The position numbers were made by a program, and so were the translations under genes. From contig JAJDTA010000088.1 in the NCBI GenBank assembly GCA_022827405.1, positions 1-41,739 on the forward strand: a DNA stretch of 41,739 nucleotides, in the 5' to 3' direction. The first letter of the stretch is position 1, and every line of letters begins with the position of its first letter. The notes below the pieces were generated by a model. The model did no database searches and was not told the origin of the DNA. It worked only from the letters and a program-made list of their open reading frames with translations. Origin of the DNA: Acidimicrobiia bacterium. Lineage in GTDB: Bacteria; Actinomycetota; Acidimicrobiia; Acidimicrobiales; Bin134. Below are positions 7,345 through 17,672 of this stretch, one piece after another.

Positions 7345-10300
7345 ATGAGGAACTGGCCGCCGCCTCCCGGTCTGCCACACCCCCAAGGCCTTTACGACCC
7401 CCGAAACGAACACGACGGCTGCGGGGTGGGCTTTCTGGTGGACCTGAAGGGCCGGCCCCGCCACGAGATCGTGTCGGTTGGATACGGCGCGCTGTGCAAT
7501 CTCCAGCACCGGGGGGCGCTGGGCGCAGAAGCAAACACCGGCGACGGCGCGGGATTGCTGATACAGGTGCCCGATGACTTCTACCGCCAGGTGTGCGACT
7601 TCGATCTGCCGGCGGCGGGGCACTACGCCACCGGCATCGGCTTTCTGCCCGACACCCCCGAGGCGGCCGCCCATGCCCGGGAGGCCATGGACGCCATCGC
7701 GATATCAGAGGGGCTGACCCCTTTGGGCTGGCGGGAGGTGCCCACCCGTCCCGACGAGCTGGGGGCGCAGGCGCTGGCCACCATGCCCTCGTTCTGGCAG
7801 CCGTTCTACTCCGGCGAAGGGCTCGATGCTGACGCGCTCTTGCGGCGGGCCTACATCGTGCGCACCCGGATTCGCAACGAGGTCGCCTATGAGACCGATG
7901 ACCAGGCCGATACCGGGGCACTGGGGTCAAAGACCCGCAAGCTGACCTACGGCTACTTCGCCAGCCTGTCCAACCGGACCATCGTGTACAAGGGCATGCT
8001 CACCACACCGCAGCTAGGGGAGTTCTACCCCGATTTGAGCGACACCCGGGTGACCAGCGCCTTGGCCATGATCCACTCCCGGTTCTCCACCAACACCTTC
8101 CCCTCCTGGCCGCTGGCCCACCCCTACCGGTTCATCTCCCACAACGGCGAGATCAATACCGTGCAGGGCAACCGCAACTGGATGCGAACCCGTGAGGCGC
8201 TCTTGAGCTCGCCGCACCTGCCCGGCGACCTCGAGCGGCTGTTCCCGGTGTGCGCCGAAGGGGTGAGCGACACCGCCAGCTTCGACCAGGTGCTTGAGCT
8301 GCTGTACATGGGCGGCTACTCGCTGCCTCAGGCGGTGCTCATGATGATCCCCGAACCGTGGGAGAACCATGAGTCGATGTCGCCCGAACTTCGAGCCTTC
8401 TACCGCTACTACGCCTCTTTGATGGAGCCGTGGGACGGGCCGGCCGACATCGTGTTCAGCGACGGCACCCTTATCGGCGCGGTGCTCGACCGCAACGGCC
8501 TGCGCCCGTCCCGCTACTGGGTGACCGACGACGATTTGGTGATCATGGCGTCTGAGGTCGGGGTGATGGACGTCGACCCGGCGGCCATCGTGGAGAAGGG
8601 CCGTTTGCAGCCCGGACGCATGTTCCTGATCGACACCTCCGAGGGCCGCATTGTGCGGGACGCCGAGATCAAGCAGAAGCTGGCCTCGGCCCACCCCTAC
8701 GGCCAGTGGCTAGCCGACAACCAGGTGGACCTCGATGACTTGGTCGAACGCCCCGTACCCGAGCCGGACAACACCCCGCTGCTGATCCGCCAGCAGATGT
8801 TCGGCTACACCCACGAAGAACTCAAGATCCTGTTGGCCCCCATGGCCCGCGACGGCAAGGAGGCGCTGGGGTCGATGGGCACCGACACCCCGGTGGCGGT
8901 GCTGTCCAACCGGTCGCGGCTGCTGTACGACTACTTCCAGCAGCTCTTCGCCCAGGTGACCAACCCGCCGCTGGACGCCATCCGGGAGGAGATCATCACC
9001 GCCACCTGCGGCTGGTTGGGCCCCGAGGGCAACCTGCTTGATCCCCAGCCCGATTCGTGCCGCCAGATCTTCACCCCCCATCCGGTGATCACCAACCAGC
9101 AGCTGGCCAATCTGGTCGACGTAGACGGGCCCGGTGGCCACGACCACTGGCACACCGAGGTGGTGCCCTGCCTGTACGCGGTGGACGACGGCGGGCCGGG
9201 GCTGCGCATCGCCATCCAGCGCATCCGCGAGCAGGTCAGCCGGGCCATCGAGGCGGGCAAGAACATCATCGTGCTGTCGGACCGGGGAGCCAGCGCCGAC
9301 TCGGCACCGATCCCATCGCTGCTGGCCACCGCCGCAGTGCACCACCATCTGATCCGGGAGAAGACCCGCACCCGGGTGGGGCTGGTGGTCGAGACCGGCG
9401 ACGCCCGCGAGGTACACCACATCTGCCTGCTTCAGGCCTACGGGGCCACGGCCATCAACCCCTATTTGGCGTTCGAGACCATCGACCAGATGATCGACGA
9501 GGGGTTGTGCGGCTTCTCGCCCGACGACGACAAGGATCTGGCCCACCGCAATTACATCAAGGCCTGCGACAAGGGCGTGCTCAAGGTCATGTCCAAGATG
9601 GGCATTTCCACGGTGAAGTCGTACGTGGGGGCGCAGATCTTCGAGGCCATTGGCTTGGGGCACCCCATCATTCAAGAGTGCTTCACCGGCACGGTCAGCC
9701 GCTTGGGCGGCATCGGCTTTCCGCAGCTGGCCGAGGAGGTCAGGCTGCGACACCGCATCGCTTTCCCCGAGAATCCCGATGAGCGGGCCCACCGCACCCT
9801 GGAGGGGGGAGGGGAGTACCAATGGCGCCGGGAGGGCGAGTACCACCTGTTCAACCCCGAGACGGTGTTCAAGCTTCAGCACGCCACCCGAGAGGGCCGC
9901 TACGACATCTTCAAGCAGTACTCCGAGAAGGTGGACGCCCAGTCTGAGCGCCTGGCCACCCTGCGGGGACTGTTCCGGTTCCGCACCGGGGTGCGAGAGC
10001 CGATTCCCATCGAGGAGGTGGAACCGGTTTCCAGCATCGTCACCCGGTTCTCCACCGGAGCCATGTCGTACGGGTCGATCTCGGCCGAGGCCCATGAGAC
10101 CCTGGCCATCGCCATGAACCGCATTGGCGGGAAGTCGAATACCGGCGAAGGCGGCGAGGATCCCCGCCGCTATGTGCCCGACCCCAACGGCGACTTGCGC
10201 CGCTCGGCCATCAAACAGGCCGCATCGGGGCGGTTCGGGGTGACCAGCGAGTACCTGGTGAACAGCGACGACATCCAGATCAAGATGGCCCAGGGGGCCA

Positions 10301-11964
10301 AGCCGGGCGAGGGGGGCCAACTCCCCGGCCACAAGGTGTGGCCGTGGATCGCCGAAGTCCGCTACTCCACCCCCGGCGTGGGGCTCATCTCCCCGCCGCC
10401 CCACCACGACATCTACTCCATCGAGGACCTCGCCCAACTCATCCACGACCTGAAGAACGCCAACCCAGAAGCCCGCATCCACGTGAAGCTGGTGTCGGAG
10501 TTGGGCGTGGGCACGGTGGCCGCCGGGGTGTCCAAGGCCCATGCCGACGTGGTGCTGATCTCGGGCCACGACGGCGGCACCGGGGCCTCGCCGCTGACGT
10601 CCATCAAGCACGCCGGCACCCCGTGGGAACTGGGCCTGGCCGAGACCCAGCAGACGCTGCTGCTGAACCGGCTGCGGGACCGGATCGTGGTGCAGACCGA
10701 CGGCCAGCTCAAGACGGGCCGGGATGTGATGATCGCCGCGCTGCTGGGGGCCGAGGAGTTCGGGTTCGCCACCGCGCCTCTGGTGGTTGCGGGATGCGTG
10801 ATGATGCGGGTATGCCATCTGGACACCTGTCCGGTGGGGGTGGCCACCCAGGATCCCGAGCTGCGCAAGAAGTTCACCGGCGAGCCCGAGTTCGTCATCA
10901 ATTTCATGGAATACATCGCCGAGGAGGTGCGAGAGCTGCTGGCCATGCTCGGCTTCCGCACTCTGGCGGAGGCTATCGGGCGGGTGGACTGCTTGGACGT
11001 GAGCGACGCGGTGGACCACTGGAAGGCGTCGGGGCTCGACCTGTCGCCCATCCTGTACGCCCCTGACATCGATCCGGGGGCCGATCGGCACTGCACGCAA
11101 CCTCAGGACCACGGCCTCGACCGCGCCCTCGACCAGCAGCTCATCTTGATGGCCAACTCCGCTTTGGAAGACGGCCTCCCGGTGGAGATTGACCTCCCCA
11201 TCGGCAACGTGAACCGCACAGTGGGCACCATGCTCGGCCATCAGGTGACGTCCAATTGGGGGGCCGGCGGCCTGCCCGACGACACCATCCTCATCAACTT
11301 CTCCGGATCAGCCGGCAACAGCTTTGGGGCGTTTCTGCCCCGGGGCATCACCATGAAACTGACCGGCGACGCCAACGATTACGTGGGCAAGGGCCTGTCA
11401 GGCGGGCGAATCATCGTGACCACGTATCCGCAGGCTCAGTTCGTCGCCGAGGAGAATGTGATCGCGGGCAACGTGATCGGTTACGGTGCCACCAGCGGCG
11501 AACTCTTCCTGCGGGGCCTGGTGGGGGAGCGGTTCTGCGTCCGCAACTCCGGTGCCGTCGCAGTGGTGGAGGGTGTGGGCGACCACGGCTGCGAGTACAT
11601 GACTGGCGGGCGGGCCGTGGTGCTCGGACCCACTGGCCGGAACTTCGGTGCCGGCATGTCGGGCGGCATCGCCTTCGTGTACGACCCCGATGGCGTGTTC
11701 CCCGCCAAGGTAAACCCCGAGATGGTGGACTTGGAGGCGCCCGACGACGCCGACCGCGAGTGGCTGCGGGATCGCATCAGCCAGCACATGGTTAACACCG
11801 GCTCAACGGTGGCCGAGCGGATCCTGGCCAACTGGTCCACTGAGGCTGACCGCTTCGTGAAGGTGATGCCCAAGGACTACAAGCGGGTGCTGGGGGCGCT
11901 GGCCGAGGCTGAGCGAACAGGGACCGACGCCGAAGCAGCCATCATGGCGGCCGCCCATGGGTGA
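7345..11964 (+). CDS. gltB: Glutamate synthase (NADPH) large subunit
   Basis: With GltD it makes glutamate from glutamine and 2-oxoglutarate. The 1539-residue product is full length. A short propeptide precedes the class II amidotransferase nucleophile, Cys26 in HDGCGVGF, which should become the mature N-terminus. The central and FMN-binding synthase domains include [10 protein letters not shown] and [19 protein letters not shown]. The 3Fe-4S cluster motif reads [12 protein letters not shown] (C-x5-C-x4-C). The C-terminal GXGXG beta-helix contains [13 protein letters not shown] and GAGMSGG. ATG 7345 has GGAAAGGA just upstream. A weak promoter candidate lies at 7251-7281 (TTGGAA, 19 bp, TAAAAT). 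gltD starts inside its last codons. Confidence 0.97.
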   Translation: MRNWPPPPGLPHPQGLYDPRNEHDGCGVGFLVDLKGRPRHEIVSVGYGALCNLQHRGALGAEANTGDGAGLLIQVPDDFYRQVCDFDLPAAGHYATGIGFLPDTPEAAAHAREAMDAIAISEGLTPLGWREVPTRPDELGAQALATMPSFWQPFYSGEGLDADALLRRAYIVRTRIRNEVAYETDDQADTGALGSKTRKLTYGYFASLSNRTIVYKGMLTTPQLGEFYPDLSDTRVTSALAMIHSRFSTNTFPSWPLAHPYRFISHNGEINTVQGNRNWMRTREALLSSPHLPGDLERLFPVCAEGVSDTASFDQVLELLYMGGYSLPQAVLMMIPEPWENHESMSPELRAFYRYYASLMEPWDGPADIVFSDGTLIGAVLDRNGLRPSRYWVTDDDLVIMASEVGVMDVDPAAIVEKGRLQPGRMFLIDTSEGRIVRDAEIKQKLASAHPYGQWLADNQVDLDDLVERPVPEPDNTPLLIRQQMFGYTHEELKILLAPMARDGKEALGSMGTDTPVAVLSNRSRLLYDYFQQLFAQVTNPPLDAIREEIITATCGWLGPEGNLLDPQPDSCRQIFTPHPVITNQQLANLVDVDGPGGHDHWHTEVVPCLYAVDDGGPGLRIAIQRIREQVSRAIEAGKNIIVLSDRGASADSAPIPSLLATAAVHHHLIREKTRTRVGLVVETGDAREVHHICLLQAYGATAINPYLAFETIDQMIDEGLCGFSPDDDKDLAHRNYIKACDKGVLKVMSKMGISTVKSYVGAQIFEAIGLGHPIIQECFTGTVSRLGGIGFPQLAEEVRLRHRIAFPENPDERAHRTLEGGGEYQWRREGEYHLFNPETVFKLQHATREGRYDIFKQYSEKVDAQSERLATLRGLFRFRTGVREPIPIEEVEPVSSIVTRFSTGAMSYGSISAEAHETLAIAMNRIGGKSNTGEGGEDPRRYVPDPNGDLRRSAIKQAASGRFGVTSEYLVNSDDIQIKMAQGAKPGEGGQLPGHKVWPWIAEVRYSTPGVGLISPPPHHDIYSIEDLAQLIHDLKNANPEARIHVKLVSELGVGTVAAGVSKAHADVVLISGHDGGTGASPLTSIKHAGTPWELGLAETQQTLLLNRLRDRIVVQTDGQLKTGRDVMIAALLGAEEFGFATAPLVVAGCVMMRVCHLDTCPVGVATQDPELRKKFTGEPEFVINFMEYIAEEVRELLAMLGFRTLAEAIGRVDCLDVSDAVDHWKASGLDLSPILYAPDIDPGADRHCTQPQDHGLDRALDQQLILMANSALEDGLPVEIDLPIGNVNRTVGTMLGHQVTSNWGAGGLPDDTILINFSGSAGNSFGAFLPRGITMKLTGDANDYVGKGLSGGRIIVTTYPQAQFVAEENVIAGNVIGYGATSGELFLRGLVGERFCVRNSGAVAVVEGVGDHGCEYMTGGRAVVLGPTGRNFGAGMSGGIAFVYDPDGVFPAKVNPEMVDLEAPDDADREWLRDRISQHMVNTGSTVAERILANWSTEADRFVKVMPKDYKRVLGALAEAERTGTDAEAAIMAAAHG

Positions 11965-13417
11965 TATTCGCGGGTTCATCAAGCACGGTCGGGAGCTGCC
12001 AACGCGCCGAGCGGTGCCAGTGCGGATCAAGGACTGGAACGAGGTCTACCGGGACTTCGACGACGAGTCGGTGCGCACCCAGGCGTCGCGCTGCATGGAC
12101 TGCGGGATCCCGTTCTGCAACAACGGCTGCCCTTTGGGCAACTTGATCCCCGACTGGAACGACTTGGTGTACAGGGACAACTGGCGGGAGGCCATCGAAC
12201 GGCTGCACGCCACCAACAACTTTCCCGAGTTCACCGGGCGGCTGTGCCCGGCGCCGTGTGAGGCGGCCTGCGTGCTAGGCATCAACGAAGACCCGGTGAC
12301 CATCAAGCAGGTTGAGGTGGAGATCGTTGACCGGGCCTGGGAGGAGGGGTGGATCACCCCGGTGGTGTGCGACGACCGAACCGGCCGCTCTGTCGCGGTG
12401 GTGGGATCGGGGCCGGCCGGTCTGGCCGCGGCCCAGCAGCTCACCCGGGCGGGCCACGATGTGGTGGTGTTCGAGCGGGCCGACCGCATCGGTGGTTTGT
12501 TGCGCTATGGCATTCCCGAATTCAAGATGGAGAAGCGACATCTCGACCTCCGGCTGGCCCAGATGGAAGCCGAGGGCACGGTATTCAAAACAGAGGTGAA
12601 CGTTGGAGTCGACATCAGCGCGGCCGAACTCACCGGGCAGTACGACGCGGTGGTGCTGGCCGGCGGGGCTACCCAATGGCGCGACCTGCCCATTCCCGGT
12701 CGGGAACTGGAGGGCATCTACCAGGCCATGGAGTACCTGCCCCCGGCCAACCGAGTTCAAGAAGGCGACCTGGACGAGCATCCGTTCTCGGCCGCGGGCA
12801 AGCATGTGATCATCATCGGCGGGGGCGACACCGGAGCCGACTGCCTGGGCACCGCCCACCGCCACGGGGCAGCCTCCATCCATCAGTTCGAGATCTTGCC
12901 CCGCCCACCCGACGAACGGGACGACTCCACCCCGTGGCCCACGTGGCCGCTCATGTACCGGTCGTCGTCGGCCCACGAGGAAGGCGGCACCCAGATTTAC
13001 GCCATCAACACCGTGGAGTTCACCGGATCGGGCGGTCAGGTAGAGGCGCTGCATACCATCGACGTGCAGCAGTCATTCGAAGGCGGGCGCATGAGCTTCG
13101 ATCCCATCGAAGGCACCGAGCGGGAGTTCAAAGCTGACCTGGTGCTCTTGGCTCTCGGCTTCACCGGCCCCGAAACCGGCGGGCTGCTCGACGATCTGGG
13201 AGTAGAGATCACCGCCCGGGGAAATGTGGCCCGCGACAACAGCTGGATGAGCACGGTGCCCGGCGTGTTCGTGGCCGGCGACATCGGCCGAGGCCAGAGC
13301 CTGATCGTGTGGGCCATCGCCGAAGGCCGAGCCTGCGCCGCCGCGGTTGATCAATACCTGACCGGCGACACCCTCCTGCCCGCCCCCCTGGTGCCCACCG
13401 CCCAGCAGCTGCGCTAG
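11957..13417 (+). CDS. gltD: Glutamate synthase (NADPH) small subunit
   Basis: This FAD- and NADPH-binding subunit passes electrons to GltB. It has 486 residues, as usual. The N-terminal region carries the cysteines of the two 4Fe-4S clusters: [17 protein letters not shown] and later CPAPCEAAC. The FAD Rossmann motif is [17 protein letters not shown] and the NADPH fold is [15 protein letters not shown]. The C-terminal [22 protein letters not shown] is the typical FAD-contacting end. It overlaps gltB by 8 bp, so translation is probably coupled and the subunits made in step. Confidence 0.97.
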   Translation: MGDIRGFIKHGRELPTRRAVPVRIKDWNEVYRDFDDESVRTQASRCMDCGIPFCNNGCPLGNLIPDWNDLVYRDNWREAIERLHATNNFPEFTGRLCPAPCEAACVLGINEDPVTIKQVEVEIVDRAWEEGWITPVVCDDRTGRSVAVVGSGPAGLAAAQQLTRAGHDVVVFERADRIGGLLRYGIPEFKMEKRHLDLRLAQMEAEGTVFKTEVNVGVDISAAELTGQYDAVVLAGGATQWRDLPIPGRELEGIYQAMEYLPPANRVQEGDLDEHPFSAAGKHVIIIGGGDTGADCLGTAHRHGAASIHQFEILPRPPDERDDSTPWPTWPLMYRSSSAHEEGGTQIYAINTVEFTGSGGQVEALHTIDVQQSFEGGRMSFDPIEGTEREFKADLVLLALGFTGPETGGLLDDLGVEITARGNVARDNSWMSTVPGVFVAGDIGRGQSLIVWAIAEGRACAAAVDQYLTGDTLLPAPLVPTAQQLR

Positions 13418-13430
13418 CTGCTGTCCAGAT

Positions 13431-14123
13431 TCAGAACGGCTGGGCGTCGAGGAATTCCAGGGCGGCGTCGATGAAGTCGAAGGACTTGGGGGTGGCGAAG
13501 TGATCGACGCCCCTCAGGACCACTAGGCGGGCGTCGGGCAGGGCCTCCACGAGCTGATCGGCGGGGTGGGCGAAGTCCTTGTCGCCCACCACCACGAGGG
13601 TGGGAACGTTGACGCCGCCCAAACAGCTTGTGTCGAAGGCGGTGCGGCTGGCCAAGAGCGCGGCCAGGGCCTCCCGGTCGGCCTCGGGGTCGTCGGCCAG
13701 AGTGGAGAAATGGAGGGCCTCGGGGTTCTCGGGGTCGGGCTCGCCGGTCACCGCGTGAAGAATCATGCGGCTGTGGTCCTCGTCTCGCTCGAACAGGTTC
13801 TTGCCCACCCCCGATACCACCAGCTTGTGAAATCGCTCGGGCGTCCGGGAGGCAATGGACAACAGGGTGTAGGCCCCCAGCGAGAATCCGATGGCGTCGA
13901 TGGCCTCTTCGGGGAAGTGGTCGATCACGTGCTGTTCGAATTCGGCGTAGCCCTCGGGTTCGTGGGGCTTGGGGGCGGTGCCGTGGCCCATCAGGTCGAC
14001 ACCGATCACCTCGCGGCCCGCGTCGGCCAACAGATCAAACCAGGCGTTGTCCCCCCAGGTTCGCCGGGCCGAACCGGCTAGCCCGTGCAGAAGTGCGACA
14101 GCAGGTCCGCTCACCGCGCTCAC
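13431..14123 (-). CDS. Alpha/beta-fold hydrolase
   Basis: A single-domain 230-residue alpha/beta hydrolase, probably cytosolic. HGLAGSARRTW gives the oxyanion-hole strand, GFSLGAY the nucleophile elbow (Ser81), GDKD the acidic-residue loop (Asp181/183) and VDHF the catalytic His208. The cap region is small. The substrate cannot be told; the family includes esterases, thioesterases and C-C hydrolases. The GTG start at 14123 is used; no better in-frame start gives the first beta strand. It converges with gltD (13-bp gap) and lies about 40 bp downstream of the predicted RNA gene on the same strand, so that RNA could also be its leader. Confidence 0.85.
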   Translation of the reverse strand: MSAVSGPAVALLHGLAGSARRTWGDNAWFDLLADAGREVIGVDLMGHGTAPKPHEPEGYAEFEQHVIDHFPEEAIDAIGFSLGAYTLLSIASRTPERFHKLVVSGVGKNLFERDEDHSRMILHAVTGEPDPENPEALHFSTLADDPEADREALAALLASRTAFDTSCLGGVNVPTLVVVGDKDFAHPADQLVEALPDARLVVLRGVDHFATPKSFDFIDAALEFLDAQPF

Positions 14124-14160
14124 ACTACTGACGGCTGAGGAGCAAGTAGCGAAGCGCCCG

Positions 14161-14435
14161 AGAAAAGAAGGAGGCCCCGAGTAGCCTCCCGGCCGAAACC
14201 GGTCGACTTCTCGGGGCCGTCCCGTTCGGTCCCGGCGCTCCGGCTGGCTTGCGCCCTCCGGCTCCCCGGTCCCTACCTCCCAGTTCCTCGCGGCACCTGG
14301 CCTCGTTCCCGGCCCTCGGCTTTCGGTGGTGCCACCGACTTCCTCGGCCCGTTCCAGTGGCCCTGCGGAACTCTTTCGAACCCTCGCCCTTTCGGGCTCC
14401 TGCTCTTCCAGCTACTCCGCTTGTCTCTGGTAGGT
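14161..14435 (-). ncRNA. Putative structured non-coding RNA, family not recognised
   Basis: This stretch of the ~450-bp gap between genes looks like an RNA gene of ~275 nt on the minus strand. A sigma70-like promoter precedes it. Inside are hairpins with GNRA-type loops: GCCC-GAAA-GGGC (14397-14386) and GGC-GCAA-GCC (14255-14246) enclosed by CCGG arms. GCGGA/TCCGC could close a longer 5' domain, a CGGTGG/CCACCG palindrome lies at 14337-14324, and 5' CCTACC can pair with a later GGTAGG. It ends in a 9-bp hairpin followed by a T-rich tract. It lacks the marks I know for RNase P RNA, tmRNA and SRP RNA. A 6S/Ms1-like RNA or a leader of the hydrolase gene are alternatives. Confidence 0.55.
14173..14218 (-). 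terminator. Rho-independent-type hairpin ending the putative RNA
   Basis: Arms 14210-14218 and 14173-14181 form a perfect 9-bp stem (GGCCCCGAG/CTCGGGGCC on the minus strand) with a nested CCGG/CCGG pairing in the loop. It is followed by TCCTTCTTTTCT (14172-14161). The T-tract is interrupted by C, so efficiency is uncertain. Confidence 0.55.
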
Positions 14436-14441
14436 GGGCAT

Positions 14442-14469
14442 ACCATAGCGCGCAGAAAACCCAGGTCAA
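14442..14469 (-). promoter_or_regulatory. Strong sigma70-type promoter of the putative RNA
   Basis: On the minus strand TTGACC (14469-14464) is followed after 16 bp by TATGGT (14447-14442). The bases just upstream (14470-14500) are T/A-rich, like an UP element. Predicted transcription start is near 14435. No coding start with a ribosome site follows. Confidence 0.6.
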
Positions 14470-14576
14470 GGGGAAAATCAAAATCCACAGGGTTTTCCAC
14501 TGCTGTGAGTAGAAATCCCCAGGAAACCTAAAATTAACCACAACCTCCAGCCCGATTTCGGCCCTAAATCAGGCTC

Positions 14577-15332
14577 TCACGACCAGGTGCCGCGGGCCAT
14601 GAGCACGTCGCGAAGCACGGTGGGACGGTCAGTCATGATGCCGTCCACCCCCAGATCCAGCAATCGGTGCATCTCGTCGGCATCGTCCACCGTCCACACG
14701 TGCACCGCCAGCCCCTGGTCGTGAGCGGCATCCACAAACCGCCGATAGACCAGAGGCACACCCTTGGCCGTAGGGGGCACTTGGGCGCACGCCCCGGCTT
14801 TGATGCGCACAGGCAGCCCGGTAGCTGCGGCCTGGAGCTGGCCGACCTCTTTCGGGCTGAGACCGGTGCACAGCCGGGGTCCACCCAGGCGCCGGGCGGT
14901 GGCCAGTCGGCGCCCAGAGAAAGATCCCACGCACACCCGGTCGATGGCGTTGGACCGTTGCAAGGTGTCGATCAGCGGTTCGGTGGCCTGGTCGTGCTTG
15001 GGATCGACCGCGATCCTGACCTCGGGCCAAGCCTCCAGCAGCTCCTCGAAGCGGGGAATGGCCTGTCCTCCGCCCACCCGCACCGTCTCCAAGTCTCGCC
15101 AAACCAATTCGGCGATGGCCTCTGAGCGACCACTGAGCCGCTGCAAGCCCTCATCGTGGAACGCCACTAGTACCCCGTCGCTGGTGGCGTGCACATCGGT
15201 CTCCAAGTAGCGATAGCCAAGGTCGACGGCGGCCGAGAACGCAGCCATGGTGTTCTCCGGTCCCTCCGCGGCCCCACCCCGGTGGGCGATGGGTATCGGC
15301 CCCTCGTGGTCTAAAAACGGCCAAGCGGACAC
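14577..15332 (-). CDS. Glycerophosphodiester phosphodiesterase
   Basis: It hydrolyses glycerophosphodiesters to glycerol-3-phosphate and an alcohol. The 251-residue product shows the GDPD signature IAHRGGAAEGPENTMAAF (catalytic His and Arg-Gly-Gly), then ETDVHATSDGVLVAFHDEGLQRLSG split over the Glu/Asp metal site and second His, IAVDPKH, and the C-terminal VHVWTVDDADEMHRLLDLGVDGIMTDRP. No signal peptide is seen, so it is probably cytosolic. I chose GTG 15332 because an upstream open stretch runs antisense into the neighbouring gene and adds no domain. TAATCT (15345-15340) is 7 nt upstream, fitting a leaderless start. Confidence 0.88.
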   Translation of the reverse strand: MSAWPFLDHEGPIPIAHRGGAAEGPENTMAAFSAAVDLGYRYLETDVHATSDGVLVAFHDEGLQRLSGRSEAIAELVWRDLETVRVGGGQAIPRFEELLEAWPEVRIAVDPKHDQATEPLIDTLQRSNAIDRVCVGSFSGRRLATARRLGGPRLCTGLSPKEVGQLQAAATGLPVRIKAGACAQVPPTAKGVPLVYRRFVDAAHDQGLAVHVWTVDDADEMHRLLDLGVDGIMTDRPTVLRDVLMARGTWS

Positions 15333-15369
15333 CAGCGAGAGATTAGTTGTCGGGATAGATTCACTACCT

Positions 15370-16155
15370 GTGGGATGGGAGCCAGCCGAGAGATTCAGGC
15401 AACTGCTTGAGCACGAGGAATTCGCCCTCCATGAGGGGGCACTGTGCATTGCCGCCCACGGCTGTCCAGATATGGACTTCGACGCCGAGATCGACCGGCT
15501 CGACTCTCTCGCCGATAGTTGCGCCCGCTCCAGCCGGAGCCAAATGCTGCACTCGCTGTTCAGCGAGCTGGGGTTCCACGGCAATCGAGCGGACTACTAC
15601 GACCCCCGCAACTCGTTTCTAAACGAGGTCATGCGCCGGCGCACCGGTATTCCAATCAGCCTTGCTGTACTGACCATCGCAGTAGGGGTCCGCACGGGCT
15701 TTGAGTTCGAGGGAATCGGACTGCCCGGCCACTTCTTGATCCGGGACCGAACCGAGCCCGACACCTACATCGACGTGTTCGCCGGGGGAGCGTTGCTCGA
15801 TGCTCGGGGTTGCGAAGAGCTGTTCCATCAGATCACCGGCGGGCAGAAGGGATTCCACCCCGCATTCTTGGCCCCGGTAGACAACTCATCGATCATGGAG
15901 CGGATACTGGGGAATCTTCGGGCCATCTACGCCCAGCGCCGGGACTACGCCAATCTGGAGTGGGTACTGGAGTTGCGGACTATGTGCCCCTCGGCACCCG
16001 CTGAGGAGGCAAGGCAGCTTGGTCTGATCAACATGGAGCGAGGACGGTTCGAAATAGCGGCCCGGCGGTTCGAGGCACTAGCCGAGGCCGCGGAACACGA
16101 CGATGAGGAGAAGTTTCGGCACTTGGCCGTGCGCGCCCGGGCCCGCATGAACTAG
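15370..16155 (+). CDS. SirB1-like transglutaminase-fold protein with TPR-like tail
   Basis: A 261-residue protein of the SirB1/transglutaminase-like family, cytosolic. The hallmark block YYDPRNSFLNEVMRRRTGIP (residues ~76-95) is followed by ISLAVLTIAV, GIGLPGHFLIR and YIDVFAGGALL. The last ~70 residues look like tetratricopeptide helices (MERILGNLRAIYAQRRDY, GLINMERGRFEIAARRFEAL). Biochemical function in this family is unclear. Start GTG 15370 is 37 bp from the divergent gene's start. A TAGATT box (15356-15361) lies 8 nt upstream with no ribosome site, so a leaderless start is likely. Longer in-frame starts (15289 or 15247) would overlap the divergent gene. Confidence 0.82.
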   Translation: MGWEPAERFRQLLEHEEFALHEGALCIAAHGCPDMDFDAEIDRLDSLADSCARSSRSQMLHSLFSELGFHGNRADYYDPRNSFLNEVMRRRTGIPISLAVLTIAVGVRTGFEFEGIGLPGHFLIRDRTEPDTYIDVFAGGALLDARGCEELFHQITGGQKGFHPAFLAPVDNSSIMERILGNLRAIYAQRRDYANLEWVLELRTMCPSAPAEEARQLGLINMERGRFEIAARRFEALAEAAEHDDEEKFRHLAVRARARMN

Positions 16156-16235
16156 CCGAACCCACCGGTAATCGCCGGTGAACCAGCCCTCGTAGACCGC
16201 AAAGTCGCCCCTTTTGGGCGATAGCGTTAAAGCTC

Positions 16236-17654
16236 GTGACCCGACGCACCAAGATCATCGCCACCATTGGCCCGACGTCGGAATCCCCGCAGATGCTGCG
16301 GGCCATGGTGGACGCCGGTATGGACGTGGCCCGCATCGGTTTGGCCCACGGAACGCTGGAAGAGGCCCTGGAGCGCATGCACCTCGTGCGCCAGGTGGCC
16401 CAAGAAGCCGGTCGGCGGGTGGGAGTCCTGGTGGACTTGCCCGGCCCGAAGGTGCGCACGGCCAGCTTCGGACAGGAGGGCGTGGAGCTGTTGGCCGATT
16501 CCGAGGTGAAGATCAGGGTGGGCGACACCCTGAGCACCGCCGAGGTGGTGGAGGTGGACTACGACAACCTCTTTCACGACATTGCCCTCGGTGACCAAGT
16601 AGCCCTCGGCGATGGACAGGTGCTGTTGGAAATCGCCGACATATCCGGCGACAAAGCCACGGCCCGAGTCCTGCACGGCGACGTGATCCATGGGCGGCCC
16701 GGGTTCCGCATTCCATCCGACCGCCTCAGCATGTCCACACCCACGCCCGAAGACCTGCGGGGCCTGGACGCATTCGTGAGCAACTCGGTGGACTTAGTGG
16801 CCGTATCGTTCGTCCGGTCGGGCGACGACATCCGCCGGGTCGGCGTCGAGCCCCATCCCGCCGGCCCGCTGGTTATCGCCAAGATCGAGACCCAAGCAGC
16901 CGTGCAGAATCTCGACGACATCATTGATGCCTCGGCGGGCATCATGGTGGCTCGCGGCGATCTGGGCACCGAGTGCCTGATGGAGGAGACCCCGCACCTT
17001 CAAAAGCGGATCATCCGCGACTGCATCGCGGGCGGCTTGCCGGTGATCACCGCCACTCAGATGCTGGATTCCATGGTTCAGGCATCGACTCCGACTCGGG
17101 CGGAGGTATCCGACGTGGCCAACGCCGTGTTCGACGGCACCAGTGCGGTGATGCTGTCGGCCGAGACGGCCATCGGCGCCCACCCTGCGGCCACGGTGGC
17201 CACCATGGCCCGAATCGCCGAGCGGGCCGACGAGGAGTTCGACTATGTGCGCTGGGGGGAGAACATCCGCCGCCTGCGTATGACCGACGTGGACGCGCCC
17301 ACTTCGGTGACCGATGCCATGACCGGGGCGGCAGCTACCGCCGCCAACGAGCTCAACTTGGCGGCCATCGTGTGCATTTCGGCCTCCGGGTTCACTGTGC
17401 GGTCGATGGCCCGCTTCCGCCCTCAGGCCTCCATTTTGGGTTTCAGCACCTCAGAACGCACCGTCCAGCAGCTGACCCTGAGCTGGGGTGTCACCCCGAT
17501 GTTGGCCCACGAGCTGGGCAGCTATGAGGCCCGGGTGGCCGAAGCCCTGGACATGGCCGAAGAGGCCGGGCACGTCGCACCCGGCGATGTGGTGGCGGTG
17601 GTGGCCGGCATGACCGAGGCCACCGATGTCCTGCGCTTGGTGCGCATCCACTGA
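16236..17654 (+). CDS. pyk: Pyruvate kinase, with altered monovalent-cation site
   Basis: The last glycolytic step: phosphoenolpyruvate + ADP to pyruvate + ATP. At 472 residues it is standard length. KIIATIGPTSES opens the barrel; IAKIETQAAVQN carries the catalytic Lys and the metal Glu; MVARGDLGTE and TATQMLDSM are canonical. Two usual K+ ligands are changed: RxNFSHG reads R33-I-G-L-A-H-G, and the DTKGPEIR loop reads D67-LPGPKVR. Lys72 replaces the Glu found in K+-dependent enzymes, as known for K+-independent ones. The start is GTG 16236 with TAGCGT (16222-16227) 8 nt upstream. A small CGCCC/GGGCG hairpin (16206-16220) precedes that box. It heads a long same-strand run. Confidence 0.93.
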   Translation: MTRRTKIIATIGPTSESPQMLRAMVDAGMDVARIGLAHGTLEEALERMHLVRQVAQEAGRRVGVLVDLPGPKVRTASFGQEGVELLADSEVKIRVGDTLSTAEVVEVDYDNLFHDIALGDQVALGDGQVLLEIADISGDKATARVLHGDVIHGRPGFRIPSDRLSMSTPTPEDLRGLDAFVSNSVDLVAVSFVRSGDDIRRVGVEPHPAGPLVIAKIETQAAVQNLDDIIDASAGIMVARGDLGTECLMEETPHLQKRIIRDCIAGGLPVITATQMLDSMVQASTPTRAEVSDVANAVFDGTSAVMLSAETAIGAHPAATVATMARIAERADEEFDYVRWGENIRRLRMTDVDAPTSVTDAMTGAAATAANELNLAAIVCISASGFTVRSMARFRPQASILGFSTSERTVQQLTLSWGVTPMLAHELGSYEARVAEALDMAEEAGHVAPGDVVAVVAGMTEATDVLRLVRIH

Positions 17655-17672
17655 CCGTAGAAGGATTGCGCC

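Noticed and set aside
8710-11241. Very long open frame (about 840 codons) antisense to gltB
   Set aside because: GC-rich codon bias opens antisense frames; the product is His/Gly/Gln-rich without any family motif, while gltB on the other strand is unmistakable.
14324-14337. GGTGGCACC inside the putative RNA resembles a T-box antiterminator motif
   Set aside because: It forms its own palindrome, no specifier loop or downstream aminoacyl-tRNA synthetase gene is present, and the downstream gene is a hydrolase.
14125-14541. 138-codon minus-strand frame across the putative RNA and promoter
   Set aside because: Arg/Gly-rich, no family resemblance; it spans the -35/-10 and hairpins. Read as a by-product of the RNA gene.
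16163-16180. CACCGG/CCGGTG hairpin before pyruvate kinase as a terminator
   Set aside because: Only 6 bp with no T-run after it; too weak to call.
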